In this document: in pieces, positions 1 through 10,338 of the stretch
Position numbering within the stretch: position 1 is the first letter of the stretch
How the letters are laid out: each line of letters begins with the position of its first letter
NCBI GenBank assembly: GCA_039583875.1
Contig: CM077159.1
Location: forward strand, 103,749,287 to 103,813,286
Origin: Platanthera guangdongensis
Lineage: Eukaryota > Streptophyta > Magnoliopsida > Asparagales > Orchidaceae
Direction: 5' to 3'
Length of the DNA: 64,000 nt
Made by a program: the position numbers and the translations under genes
Notes under the pieces: generated by a model
Database searches by the model: none
The model's input: only the letters and a program-made list of their open reading frames with translations
What the model was told of the DNA's origin: nothing

Positions 1-2
1 CT

Positions 3-563
3 AGAAGTGCTTGGGATATCTTGAGCCCTACCAGCAACTGCCTTCTTTTCAAAGAGCACACTATTGATGGCCTCAGAGATGCCCAAGTTTTGTATACTGA
101 CAGACATGCCCTTGGTATTAGAGTGGGTTGGAATATTCTGAGAACAGTCTGTAGCTTTACCCTTGAGTGAAGAGGCTGATGCACCAAACACAAACGGTCC
201 ATGATGGGCCATTTGGATTTCCTCATGGGCTGCCTTGAAGGCACTTGCACCCTTGCTATATTTTCCACCCTGGTAGTGAACATCTTCGTTCACACCAATG
301 GATCTACCATTCTTACAGTGACCATGGATACTCTCTTGATCATACCTGCTAGAAGGTTGCAGAACTCTCCTGAAAGGAAAAGGAGGCTTGGAGGATTTTG
401 GTTGAACTGGTGCTTTTCCCTTCCTTTTGTGATTGACAACACTAGTGCATCCTTTGAAACCCAACACCTTCTTATCCTTTTGGGAAGTGAAGGTGCCTTT
501 CAAGGGAAGCACTGAACTGGGCTTTCAATAGCTAGCCTCTATTCTCTTCTCTCTCTCCAATAG
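3..563 (-). pseudogene. gag: Element A gag, C-terminal part (continues off the window)
   Basis: The minus strand is open from 524 to position 3 (174 codons) with no ATG at its start, so a start-codon search misses it. When element C (564-33338) and one copy of its target duplication are removed, this frame follows the gag of A that ends at 33344. The joined reading resembles gag of B and H on both sides: a coiled-coil heptad stretch, then a K-P-x-S-V-L-P-L motif shared with B and H. There is one in-frame TGA at 525-527. The later part is rich in Lys, Gly and Ser, as expected for a gag C-terminus. I see no zinc knuckle in this piece. It could otherwise be read as an isolated hypothetical exon, which the junction argues against. 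Confidence 0.75.
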
Positions 564-1258
564 TGTCCCAACCCACATTTTCACCGCATATGATAACTTA
601 TCAGAGTAAGGAAAATGTGCGTCATGATGCCACGTCAGCAGGGGATAACTGCGTACGCTCAGGCAAACACCTACTTAATCATGAAGAAAGGTTCTTTAAG
701 TTATTCTAAGGTAAAATCAATTTAAGTATAGTAGTTAGCCGTATCCCTCGTCTTACTGGCTCATCTAGTCCACGAATTGAAATATAATTATACACTGCGG
801 AAGATACTTGTTTAGATTGACTCCAACATCCTACATGAGTATAAACGTCCCCAAAGGACAACTCATGCTGTGCAAGACTCTATGTTTATAATAGTAGTAA
901 AGATAGCTTTTACGGTCACTAAATATAACAAGTAAGAGTTTTAAATTATGCAATGCATGAAGTAATAGTATTAGATTTTATACTTAAAAATACCTAACAT
1001 GCATTCCTAGCATAAATCCTCCCAGAGAGCAAGTAATCCACATCCACATATAGAAAACTAAGTAGCTAGCAAGTATCTAAAAATAAGAATTCTGTGTGTG
1101 TCAACAAACTGACACGAACCTACGTACAACAAAGTATGTCTTAACTGGTAAAACAAAATAAGCAACAAACTACCTCGCTAAGACGAGACAACAACCACGG
1201 CCAACACTGCCGCCCAGAAACTCTGAAACCAGCTCTGCTAACGGCTACTGCTCTGAAC

Positions 1259-1287
1259 CTGAGGCATTGCAAGGCAGAACACCTCAG
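1259..1287 (-). other. CTGAGG stem-loop in the C 3' LTR
   Basis: A CTGAGG/CCTCAG inverted repeat encloses about 17 nt. It is the same motif as at 29765-29794 in the other LTR, and related hairpins occur in the LTRs of F (59618-59648) and G (63439-63466). Confidence 0.6.
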
Positions 1288-2635
1288 CAAGAAGGTACAA
1301 ATGGTGGCAGAAAAATAAGCCAAAATAAACAAAGGTCAAAATGGGTACCAACCCAAGACCAAAAACACTGAAGTAAAGTATAAAAGAAACAAGACATCAT
1401 CAGGAAAAGAACTCTTACATGATTCATCACGTACCACAGGAGTAGACCAGATGCTCGAGGCTATAAGGAGACAACATGAATAAATCATAAGGAAGAAGTA
1501 CAAAATCTTTATCAGGCACCTGTGGTCGACTCTACCCAAAAACACATGCGAGGTGGTCGCTCAACTGGACACACCCTCACGAATATAATATCCGTCTAAC
1601 TGCGAGGGTGTCTCATACTCTCCACCATACACCGTACACGCCCAAAAACCTGGTAGACTTTCATACGGTACTAATAAAGGAATCAAATATTGTGGTGGTG
1701 ATTTCGTCCACTAAATCCCGCAATCAAGAAAACCACAAATAGAACCACCACGTATATCTCGAGATTTGGCACATCAGATTCTACTTGACATTTCTAGATT
1801 CAAGACATAGTTGATTAACCCTTACGAACGATTTACAATCCTAGATAAACACTAATACATTCCATAACAATAGGTAAGGCGTTTAAAGCCATCAATAAGA
1901 CACTTCAAGAACGAAAAAACATAACATGAACAGATCGAGTTCATTATGACAAAATCTTACAACATCATGTGATCATCAAAAAAAAGTTAATCATAGTAGT
2001 AATTTGGGAGGCAAAGTGTAAAAAATTTTAAAGAACATAAAAACTGAACCGTTACCATCAAATCAGACAAGGAGAAAACGAGGGAAAACCACCACTTGCC
2101 TTAGTTTTATCGGAAAAGTTCTTCAATTCACTCCACGTCGCAGATCGGGGAGAAAGAAGATGGATGAAGTTGAAATCTGGACAAAAATGGCCTAAATAGA
2201 GGTTATGGCCGAAAAACCCTAACGAGGAAACTCAAGAAACGGGATAAGTTTTACCACGATGGCGTAGCTCTCGACGAGAGCTTTCCAGATCTATATTCGG
2301 TTGAAAATTTCGAGCACCGGAGCACCGTCGGCGGCCAACGGAAGATTCACGAACGGGAGGGAGTCGCCACACAGATGGCTTCGGTTCAGTGTAAGGCGTG
2401 AGGAAGAAGATGAAGAAATTTTCTTTCTTAATAATCTATCGGAGGATATATATATTATAAAAAGTTTTGTGTAAAACGGACTATTTACGAGCGGGTGCGC
2501 GGAAAACGAAAATAGAAGTTTAGGATGGCTTCAAATCGAAATGTGTCCAACATGAAAGTTGTAGATCTCAAAACGACACTCGAACGAAAACTATAACGCG
2601 TTACTCGGGAACAAGATTACAGGTACTTGAGAGGT

Positions 2636-3125
2636 AGAAAACAGGCTACTCGAGTGGGCTGAAGATCACTCGAGTAGGCTGAAGACAACACTCGAGTACG
2701 TGAGAAGATCACTCGAGTAGGATGAAGATCACTCGAGTAGGCTGAAGACAACACTCTAGTAGGTTGAAGATCACTCGAGTAGGCTGAAGACAGCACTCGA
2801 GTAGGCTGAAGTCAGCACTCGAGTAGGTGAGAAGATCACTCGAGTAGGCTGAAGATCACTCGAGTAGGCTGAAGACAGCTCTTGAGTAGGTTAAAGATCA
2901 CTCGAGTAACGTTATTAGCATGAACAGTAACTACACAAGAGGAGGAGAAAAATGACTCGAGTAAATTAAATGCAGGACTCGAGTATTACAAACAGGACAC
3001 TCGAGTATAATTAACAGGACTCGAGTTATATACGCAGTACTCGAGAGAAAAAATAGTTCTCGAGTGCTTTCCTTACATGAATAGTAGATCACTCGAGAGG
3101 CAGGGAAGTAACTCGAGTAAGAATT
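2636..3125. repeat. ACTCGAGT palindrome array in the C 3' LTR
   Basis: About a dozen ACTCGAGT-type motifs, separated by GGCTGAAGATC-like spacers of about 14-18 nt, occur between 2640 and 2915. Further, more widely spaced ACTCGAG copies continue to about 3120. The same array recurs at 32240-32790 in the other LTR. The motif is a perfect 8-bp palindrome centred on TCGA. Confidence 0.9.
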
Positions 3126-3676
3126 GTAGGAAAAATAATTTTTTGGCAAATCTAACATTTTGATCAAACTATATGGATGAATAGTAAAAGACATTTTTGA
3201 ATAGTACTATAATATTAAAATAATCATATTTATATACTTTTGAATAAGGAAACACGAGTTCAAAACGGAGGCCCGAACGCGTGCCGAATCAAACGAAATT
3301 TGCACCGTAGGCGAACACTGATGCTACGAATACAACGACGAAGTTAAAACCAAAATCTGACGAGCCATTCTCGAGATATAAATTTTCAAAGTTTACGATG
3401 AACATAAATTTCACAAAACTTCGGAAAATCGCCGAGACCCAAATATCGCTTGGATTGCGATGAAACTTGACGAGCAAGTCCAAAATTACTTAACTTAAAT
3501 ACCAAATGCAAAATTTTCCCATTACAACAAGAATTCGGCCGACTCAACCGCACGGACGGGAAAATGCGTTAACGACATTGCGCCCCAACTCGACGTTAAA
3601 AGTAACGCCACGACGTCATAAATATGACGATGCCCAAACAAATAAAATCATCGAAAAATCGCGTGCGTTATAGTCA

Positions 3677-3692
3677 CTTCCCCTAAAAGAAG
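3677..3692 (-). other. Element C polypurine tract
   Basis: On the minus strand a purine-rich run (CTTTTAGGGGAAG-like) directly precedes the 3' LTR. This is the expected position of the plus-strand primer for reverse transcription. Confidence 0.6.
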
Positions 3693-3778
3693 TTTCGTCC
3701 CAAAACTTAACACAACTCCAAAACCAAATCAAAATGATAAAATCAAACATGACTGAAAACATAAAGACATACCCGAAA

Positions 3779-5040
3779 CTAAGAGAAGAGGTACGGATGA
3801 GATTCCCTCATCGCTGATTCTAATTCCCACGTCGCACTCTCGACGTCTTGATTTCTCCAAAGAATCTTGACCATAAGGATGGTCTTTCTCCGCAACATAC
3901 GCTCTTGAGAATACAGAATATGAACAGGTTCTTCCACATACGTAAGGTTGGGCTGAATCTGGGGCATCGAGTCGAGTACTTGACGATCATTACGAACACA
4001 CTTCCGCAACTGGCTCACATGGAACACATCATGGACACCAGGGAAGGTCGTAGGCAAATCTAGCCTATAAGCTGGCACTCCGATGCGCTCAAGAATCTGG
4101 AAAGGTCCCACATACCGGGGGTCTAACTTGTGGTTCCTTCCAAACCTTTTAACTCTAGACATCGGTTAAACCTTCAGAAAAACCAAGTATCCAATGGCAA
4201 ACTCCAGATCGACCCTTCATTGATTAACATACTTCTCATAGCGCTCTTGAGCCACATGGAGCTTTTCTCGACTATGAGTCACGACACAATTCATCTCCTC
4301 AAGGGCTTCTGGACCTAGCAATGGTCTCTCACCAACTTCCGCCCAAAATAAAGGAGTTCTACAACTCCTCCCATATAATGCCTCAAATGGGGCCATCTGC
4401 AGGCTCTCTTGATAATTATTATTGTATGCAAACTCCATGAGTCTGAGACACTCATCCAAAGCACCACCACGATCCAAAATATAACACCTGATCATATCTT
4501 CTACGATCTGATTTACTCTATCTGTCTAACCATTTGCCTACGGATGATAGGCGGTGGAATACCTTAAATCGGTACCCAATCCCTCCTGCAAACTCTTCCA
4601 ACAGCGAGACGCAAATCTGGACTCCCGATCTGACACAATGCTAACAGGCACTCCATGTAACCTGATGACCTCTTCAAGATATAGCTCAGATATCTTCTTC
4701 ATCGAATACCCAATCTTAAATGGAACAAAGTGAGGAGACTTTGTCAATGTATCGACTATCACCCAAACATAGTCGTGCCCACGCTGTGATTTTGGTAGAC
4801 CGGTGATGAAATCCATTGAAATACTCTCCCATTTCCAACTTGGAATATCAAGCGGTGTCAATTTACCACCAGTCCTTCTATGATTAGCCTTAACACGCTG
4901 ACACATATAACATCCCGATACAAACTTCGCGATAACATTCTTCATCCCTGACCACCAAACAATTTGCTTTAGATCTTTATACATTTTAGTAGAACGAGGG
5001 TGGTAAGCTACATTGGAACCATGAGCTTCAGCAAAAATCT
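3779..5040 (-). pseudogene. pol: Element C integrase with C-terminal chromodomain-like region
   Basis: The fragment starts at 5040, where element B interrupts the gene. In order it shows an HHCC zinc-binding region (about 5040-4890; the C-x2-C pair is visible), the integrase core with first Asp in a S-M-D-F-I-T-G-L-P motif and second Asp in V-S-D-R-E-S-R-F, then a G-P-F-x-I-L-E-R-I-G segment (GPF/Y module) and a terminal L-W-R-N-Q-x-V-E-x-A-T-W-E-L-E stretch typical of Tekay/Del chromodomains. The YHP...TDR segment near 4520-4545 carries two TAG stops where the family has Gln, and the third catalytic acid reads Asp instead of the usual Glu. A further frame break lies between 4217 and 4162. 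The upstream part of pol is at 18283-20363. Confidence 0.88.
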
Positions 5041-5208
5041 TGAAAGATATGGTACCTAAACACCTAGAGGGGGAGTGAATAGGTGACATAATCCTTTTTA
5101 AACTTAAATGGCAGCAATCCGTTATATCACAGAATACTAACTATTTTATCACAGCAAACACACAGCATGCACAGCAAAAATCACAGTACAGCACAGCATA
5201 CACAGTGG

Positions 5209-5238
5209 TTTATAGTGGTTCCCCAAGATATGGGTACA
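5209..5238 (-). promoter_or_regulatory. Conserved block near the LTR 3' end
   Basis: On the minus strand the block reads TGTACCCA, a short variable stretch, then GGGGAACCACTATAAA. The same block lies in the LTRs of A (35085-35113) and E (36978-37005 and about 57262-57289) about 150-225 bp from the LTR end, although the surrounding sequence is not alignable by eye. Its role is unknown. The ACTATAAA end resembles a TATA box, but B and H also have a better one at 5951-5958 and equivalents. Confidence 0.6.
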
Positions 5239-5329
5239 TCCACGTTCCCCCTTCGCCTATCTAGCAGTGTACTAGATTCGGCCAAACTCCTCCACTGTCT
5301 CAGAACCCAAATTGGTTCCTACACCTCAG

Positions 5330-5475
5330 GCCCAAAGCCTTACAACTCAGCTTTATCCCAAAGCCTACACTCAGCCAATCAAGGCCTACACTTAGCCAAC
5401 CAAAGCCTACACTCAGCCAACCAAGGCCTACACTCAGCCAACAAGGCCTACACTCAGAGATCTCAATCTCCTACA
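5330..5475. repeat. Short tandem repeat (ACTCAGCCAACCAAGGCCT-like) in the LTR
   Basis: Five or so imperfect 19-nt units (CTACACTCAGCCAA-CAAGGC) occur here and at the matching place in the other B and H LTRs (16480-16570, 37765-37850, 47715-47800). Copy number differs slightly between copies; the H 5' LTR has lost part of one unit. The apparent short reading frames over it are a product of the repeat. Confidence 0.75.
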
Positions 5476-5950
5476 CTCAGGCTCTCAAGCCCTACCCTCA
5501 GCCTTTATAAATATAGGCTTACAATTCACTCAGATCCAAATGATCCTACAAGTTAAAAATGTATTACAGATATTAACTCTACAACTTAGAAATAAAAGAG
5601 GGAGTTGAGAGTTTCTTGATGAGTTCTTGGAAGAACTCAGCTGGATTCAATCTGACTTAGCTTTCTTCAAATCTTCTTGAGTAGAACTGAATAAGACTGA
5701 ATCCTCCTGCAGTTGTTCCTTGACCTCTGCCACTTAAGATCCAGAATGTATCTGAATCCTTCTTCTCAGCCTAGTTCCAGAGGCTGATTTCTTGGATGGA
5801 GCCTCTCTCTCCAACTTCTTAGATCTGCACTTGGACTGCAAGATCTTCTTGTGTTGATACTCTTGGTACCACTTTGATAACTTGTTCTTCAACAATGTGA
5901 TCAATCTGAACCACTCTTAAAAATGACAGTTTCTGTAAACTGTAGGTGCC

Positions 5951-5958
5951 TATTTATA
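5951..5958 (-). promoter_or_regulatory. TATA box of the B LTR promoter
   Basis: The minus strand reads CCTATAAATAGGC. The same box is present in every B/H LTR (17066-17073, 38342-38349, 48290-48297). It lies about 150 bp downstream of the palindrome array, the arrangement expected of enhancer then core promoter in U3. Confidence 0.7.
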
Positions 5959-6104
5959 GGCCTTCTTCATGGTAACCGGCTGGTCCGGTCCATAACTGAC
6001 TTCTGATATCTCTGACAGGTGTTGTAGACCGGCTGGAACGGCAGCTGTCAAGTCATCCAGTCATTTCTTGAAAATCTCTAACTGTCTGAAAGTGTCGAGA
6101 CTTT

Positions 6105-7023
6105 CTGTCTTTAAGTGTCGACACTTATAGTTCAAGTGTCGACACATGTTGTGTAAGTGTCGACACAAGTCTACAAGGTGTCGACACAACTCCTTGTATG
6201 TCTCGACACAGTTTCTTCTGCATGTGTTGACACTGAAATTGAGTGTCGACACAAGTACTTGTTCTTCTAGCTTTTGCTGAATTCTTCTAAGTGTCAACAC
6301 ATCACCTTTGTGTCGACACAACTTCTTGTGTTGAATCTGTCAAGTTTCGACACTACTTCTTAGTGTCGACACATAGTCTTCTATGTTGATACTTGCTGAG
6401 TGTCGACACAGCTCCTTGTGTCGACACACCTTCTTCTTGTTGAGACTTCAGCTGAGTGTCGACACATTCCCTTAGTGTCGACACTTGTACTTAGAATAAT
6501 TTTGTTGATCTTTCTGATCTTTGCTAAGTGTCGACACAGCTCCTTGTGTCGACACTTTCTTCAAGTGTAGAGTCTTTAGCTAAGTGTCGACACATTGTGC
6601 TGGGTGTCGACACTTACTTCATGTGTTGACTCTTCTGGTTGTGTGTCGACACATTGTGCTGGGTGTCGACACATACTTCAAGTGTTGACTCTTCTGTTGA
6701 GTGTCGACACATTATTCTGAGTGTCGACACTTTAACTTAGTCTCTGCAGACTTTTGCTGAGTGTCGACACAGCTCCAAGTGTCGACACTTTCTGGTGTAG
6801 ACACAGCTTCACTGGGTGTCGACACAGCTCCTTGTGTCGACACTTTCTATCTGCACTTTTCTTCACTGAGTGTCGACACAGCTCCAAGTGTCGACACTTT
6901 CTGTCTGGTGTCGACTCTGCATCCCAGGTGTCGACACAATGACTCCAAGTGTCGACACTGCTTGTCTGGGTGTCGACATAAGTCTTCTTAAGTGTCGACA
7001 CTTTCCCTCTGGGTGTCGACACA
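6105..7023. repeat. GTGTCGACAC palindrome array in U3 of the B 3' LTR
   Basis: I count about 29 exact copies of the 10-bp palindrome GTGTCGACAC in roughly 0.9 kb, plus degenerate copies (one or two mismatches). Spacers are 8-40 nt; many pairs are separated by AGCTCCTT or TTTCTGTCTG-like words. The array is repeated in the other B/H LTRs (17211-18137, 38483-39360, 48433-49303). Frames that appear to encode Val-Asp-Thr or Cys-Arg-His repeats are translations of this array and are not genes. Confidence 0.95.
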
Positions 7024-7167
7024 TGGACTTAGAAACTTTTTGCTTCAGTCCATTGATTACTTAACCTGCACAAGTAAACTCAACATACATCAAATACATT
7101 ATGATGTATATCATTGAGTTGGGTGAGGCTTCTTCAAATCAGGTACATTTGACCAATGTACCCAACA

Positions 7168-7185
7168 ATCTCCCCCTATTTGGAG
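7168..7185 (-). other. Element B polypurine tract
   Basis: The minus strand reads AAATAGGGGGAGAT immediately before TGTTGGG. The same tract precedes the 3' LTRs of E (55708-55721) and, with one G fewer, H (39500-39517). Confidence 0.85.
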
Positions 7186-7468
7186 AAGTCATAACCCTTA
7201 GTCAATGATATACACCATTCATAATTAAAAATTACAAAATGATGTAAAGCAGGTTATATTCAGCAGGGTAAACATAAACATGTATTAATTCACACATGTA
7301 TACACATACATCAACACAGAACAAATAAGAAATAGACACATTCACAGAACAAACATGAAATATATGAATCATAAATTGTTCTAACATGTGACTTATACAT
7401 TCTCAGTAGTTCACAAAAATGTTTTACATTCAACAGATTACAAAATAATCTTCAAGTAAATTCTTAAT
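7186..7468. other. 3' untranslated stretch of element B
   Basis: This is AT-rich sequence between the accessory frame and the polypurine tract. It contains ACATGTATACACATACATCA-like words but no reading frame or repeat that I can support. H has the matching stretch at 39518-39800. Confidence 0.6.
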
Positions 7469-10309
7469 CTAGTTCTGGTCAGGTTCCTTGATAACTATTC
7501 CCTTGCCAGCTTGAACTTGAGCTTTGACAGGGGTATCAACAGTTTCAGCATCAGCAGACTTCTTGCCTTTTAGATCTTTCTTTTTGAGTTCTTCTGCCTT
7601 GATCTTCTGCCTCTCAAAATAGTGATATGGCTTAGGAAAGTACTTGCTAGGCTCCACTGCAGTAGGAGGTAGCTTTCCCATCTTTGCCTTCCTTCTGTAT
7701 TGAACTATTGCTTCCTTCCTGATCTCATGTTTTCTCCATTCTGCTTCATAAAACCATTTGTTCCTGTCATGAGTATTGTCCTTGGCAGCTTTCCAGGCAG
7801 TTAATATTATATTCCTAGAGGTAGGGCTCCACTGTTCAAAGTTTGGCCTTTGTTCTACTTGTTCCCTAAACCTCTTTTTGGACAACCTTGTCTCTTCCTC
7901 ATTCTGTAGAGCCTCTTGCATGGCTTCAGATATAGGTTGAACAACCTTTTCAATATGGACATTGTCCTTGCCCTCAGGTGGGCTATACATTGTGCTCACA
8001 TCTGCTTGAATCATTTCAAAGTCTGGAGGTGGATAAATGACCTGAGCTACTTCTGGTTGCTCACCTCCAAAATAAGCAGGATTTAGTCCAGATTCAGCAA
8101 CCTCATTGTCATCACACAGAGGAGGATATCCAAGTGTAGCTCTGATGGAATTTGATATCCACTTAGCATGTTCAGAGCTTGCCTTGACTAATACTCTCTC
8201 CCCCTTTATGACTTCTCTAGCCATATGATCTCTGATATCATCCTTCTGAAATCTGATTTGACTATCCAAGTATCTGATGCCATCTTTAAAGAAAGGTTTA
8301 AGCTTTTGAAGTTGATCAGATATAGCTTTCTGGGAGGCTAGGATTGCAGTCTTTACAGCAGAAATTTCCTCTTGAAAGGCTTTGTCAAATTCAGCTTTGA
8401 TAGTAGCAGAAGATGTAGAAGGTTCAGCAGCCTTGTTCTTCAACTCAGTGACTATAGCATTATGGGAGGCAGTCAAATTGTCATTCATTCTTAACTGATT
8501 TTCAAGAACATATCCTTGCTTCAATGCTATATCATCTACCTGTGCTTTGATCTTCTCTTGGTGTGTTGCCAAATACATCACTGCATTTCCACCTTTGTGG
8601 AAGCAATCAGTCATTTCCTTTTTGTTAAGGTTCATTTCAAACCTTATAGACTTTATATCTTGGGCCAGATCAAATTGTAATGACTTCTGCACTTCATCCA
8701 CATAAGCCTCTATAGCTCTTCTCTGTTCATCCAGTTTTATCTGCATTGCAATCATTAATGCACTATAATCAATAGTTGGAGCTTGTTGAACTATAGGCTG
8801 TGGGGCTATAGATTGCAGAGCTTTCTTATAACTCTGACTTCTCCTTTTAAAGACATACAGTTTCTTCTTCTTTGCCCTAGCACTCTCCTCATCTTCAGAG
8901 GCAGAAGTGCTGGCTATGTCAACCCTCTCCTTAGGGCTTTGAGGCTTGTCAGCTTGCACATCTTGTGCCTTCTCAGTTTCTTGCCTTATAGGCTCATCCA
9001 GAACTTGCACTTGCTCCCCCTCAGCAGCAGCATTATCTCTTCCAGCAGCTTCCTTGTCCAGGTCAAAATCTTGTTGGTCGAGATTGAGGAATAAATCTTC
9101 CATGGTGAACTCTTGTGGAGACTGTGCAGGAGAAGTTCTTAGTTCTTCAACTACTGGATCAGGAATCACTTCTTGTACAACAGATGTGTCTTTTCTAACA
9201 ACATCTGGAACTGGACTATTCAGCTGAGTATGTTGATTAACATCAGACAGATCAGCATCTTCTATAATAAAATCCAAGGTGTTGAGTTCAGTGAGTACCT
9301 CTGGTATGATGGTGGTGGCTTGCTCACTGGCCAGTGTAGAGGGTTCTTCTACAACTGGAGGCTCCCCCTGGCTGTGATCCTTGTTGATGGGGCTAGCTTC
9401 AGGCAGCTCCCCCTGGATCTCAGCAATTTCTTGAGCAGCAGGAGTCTTCACTACTGGCTCTTCCTCTTGATCATCAGGAGTGAAAACAACCTGTTCTTCA
9501 CTTCCAGAACTACTTGTGGACACTTGTTCCACAGGAGCTGTCTTCCTTTTCTTCTTTGGAGGAGTATCTTTCTTAGTAACTGTCTTCTCTGGGGTTGGCA
9601 TTTCCTTGTACAACACCCTGTCCCATCTTGAAAAGATCCTTAGATCCATTTTCCTCATGTGGTTTATCTTGCTTCCTGCAGCAGTACTCATTACCTCTGG
9701 TATCACACCAACTAGGTATAGACTAATGATTCTGCCCAGATTGGGCTTCTTCAAGCTCTCCTTAATCTTCTCATAAACCACTAAAGACCAGTCTGTTTTC
9801 AGAGTGAAGATTATCCTTGTCATGATTCCAAACATATAGGCAGACACTCTGTCATGCCCTCCAGGCTTGCTTAAGATCACCTTGCCAACTATCTCAGACA
9901 TGAACTTTCCTTGATTATTCATGCCTTTTCTGTTGAAAACTGAACCTAGCTTCATCTTTGGATCAATACCACACCAGGTAAGAGCTTCCCTGGTCTTGGA
10001 TGCAGTAATTTCTTCTTCATCTTGAGTTTTTGGTTGCTGAAGCACCTTCCTCAGATTTTTAGGTGAAACCTTGACCTTAGTTCCATGAACTCTGGATTTG
10101 ATTCTGAATCCAGATTCATCTACTGCAGCTCCATTAAGGAATTCAAGAACCTCTTTCTTCCAAATCTTAATAGGTTCTGAAACTAAGTACTCTAACCCAG
10201 AGTCGGCGACTAGGGTTACTACTGCCTGAATTTCTTGATCGGCATCGTCGAACGCGCCGCGCACAAGCTCATATCCTTCGTTAACGTTCTCCTCAAGCTT
10301 AGGTTCCAT
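7469..10309 (-). CDS. Accessory protein of element B (946 aa, nuclear-type, after pol)
   Basis: This is one uninterrupted frame starting at ATG 10309. Residues about 1-230 resemble the putative plant transposon / plant-mobile-type domain found in many plant repeats (V-H-G-T-K-V-K-V-S-P-K-N-L region at about 73-85). Residues 251-256 are P-K-K-K-R-K, a classical nuclear localisation motif. Residues about 260-470 are acidic and Pro/Glu/Ser rich. A second basic cluster (K-K-K-K...K-R-R) lies at 480-490, a probable coiled coil at about 510-700, and a basic, Trp-rich helical tail at about 810-915. I see no signal peptide, convincing membrane segment or furin-like site, so it does not look like an envelope protein although it occupies that position in Sireviruses. 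Gag and pol of the same element are broken, which makes the intact state notable. A frame with its own upstream promoter-like region (10339-10798). Function unknown. Confidence 0.85.
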   Translation of the reverse strand: MEPKLEENVNEGYELVRGAFDDADQEIQAVVTLVADSGLEYLVSEPIKIWKKEVLEFLNGAAVDESGFRIKSRVHGTKVKVSPKNLRKVLQQPKTQDEEEITASKTREALTWCGIDPKMKLGSVFNRKGMNNQGKFMSEIVGKVILSKPGGHDRVSAYMFGIMTRIIFTLKTDWSLVVYEKIKESLKKPNLGRIISLYLVGVIPEVMSTAAGSKINHMRKMDLRIFSRWDRVLYKEMPTPEKTVTKKDTPPKKKRKTAPVEQVSTSSSGSEEQVVFTPDDQEEEPVVKTPAAQEIAEIQGELPEASPINKDHSQGEPPVVEEPSTLASEQATTIIPEVLTELNTLDFIIEDADLSDVNQHTQLNSPVPDVVRKDTSVVQEVIPDPVVEELRTSPAQSPQEFTMEDLFLNLDQQDFDLDKEAAGRDNAAAEGEQVQVLDEPIRQETEKAQDVQADKPQSPKERVDIASTSASEDEESARAKKKKLYVFKRRSQSYKKALQSIAPQPIVQQAPTIDYSALMIAMQIKLDEQRRAIEAYVDEVQKSLQFDLAQDIKSIRFEMNLNKKEMTDCFHKGGNAVMYLATHQEKIKAQVDDIALKQGYVLENQLRMNDNLTASHNAIVTELKNKAAEPSTSSATIKAEFDKAFQEEISAVKTAILASQKAISDQLQKLKPFFKDGIRYLDSQIRFQKDDIRDHMAREVIKGERVLVKASSEHAKWISNSIRATLGYPPLCDDNEVAESGLNPAYFGGEQPEVAQVIYPPPDFEMIQADVSTMYSPPEGKDNVHIEKVVQPISEAMQEALQNEEETRLSKKRFREQVEQRPNFEQWSPTSRNIILTAWKAAKDNTHDRNKWFYEAEWRKHEIRKEAIVQYRRKAKMGKLPPTAVEPSKYFPKPYHYFERQKIKAEELKKKDLKGKKSADAETVDTPVKAQVQAGKGIVIKEPDQN

Positions 10310-10338
10310 TAGGGTTTGTAGAAGTTGTCTTTAGAAAA

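Larger units (their letters stand above)
564..3678 (-). repeat. Element C 3' LTR
   Basis: This is a direct copy of 29069-33338, recognisable along its whole length, starting TGTCCCAACCC on the plus strand and ending near 3675-3678 (the exact base is uncertain because the terminus has mutated). It is about 1.15 kb shorter than the 5' LTR, mostly because it lacks the (TA)n tracts and the two Micron-like elements at 30953-31990. At the matching place (about 2444-2460) there is only a short AT run. It contains the CTGAGG hairpin (1259-1287) and the ACTCGAGT array (2636-3125). Short open frames within it look like noise. Confidence 0.9.
5041..7167 (-). repeat. Element B 3' LTR
   Basis: This LTR runs from TGAAAGATATGG (plus strand) to CCCAACA and is nearly identical to 16149-18282, so the insertion looks fairly recent. 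On the minus strand the U3 part begins TGTTGGGTAC. From there the order is the palindrome array (7023-6105), a TATA box (5958-5951), the repeated ACTCAGCC/AAGGCC tract (about 5470-5330), the conserved GGGGAACCACTATAAA block (5238-5209), a short G/C run and the terminal CTTTCA. Confidence 0.93.

Noticed and set aside
201..515. Plus-strand frame of 104 codons at the left edge
   Set aside because: It is antisense to the element A gag frame, which explains the sequence better.
5167..5556. 129-residue plus-strand frame conserved in all B/H LTRs (also 16280, 37566, 47515)
   Set aside because: It spans the ACTCAGCC/AAGGCC tandem repeat, is antisense to the element and crosses the LTR end region. 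It is kept only because the LTRs are nearly identical.
6105..7023. CRISPR-like array of short repeats and variable spacers
   Set aside because: The repeat is only 10 bp, spacers vary from 8 to 40 nt, it lies in a plant LTR and there are no cas genes.
6732..7064. Overlapping frames on both strands encoding Val-Asp-Thr and Cys-Arg-His repeats (also at 17734-18179, 39005-39446, 48953-49344)
   Set aside because: They are translations of the GTGTCGACAC array in LTRs. A palindromic repeat gives long frames on both strands, and they differ between copies.
7469..10309. Calling the accessory ORF an envelope gene
   Set aside because: Position fits the env-like frame of Sireviruses, but no signal peptide, membrane anchor or cleavage site is visible and there is a clear nuclear localisation motif.
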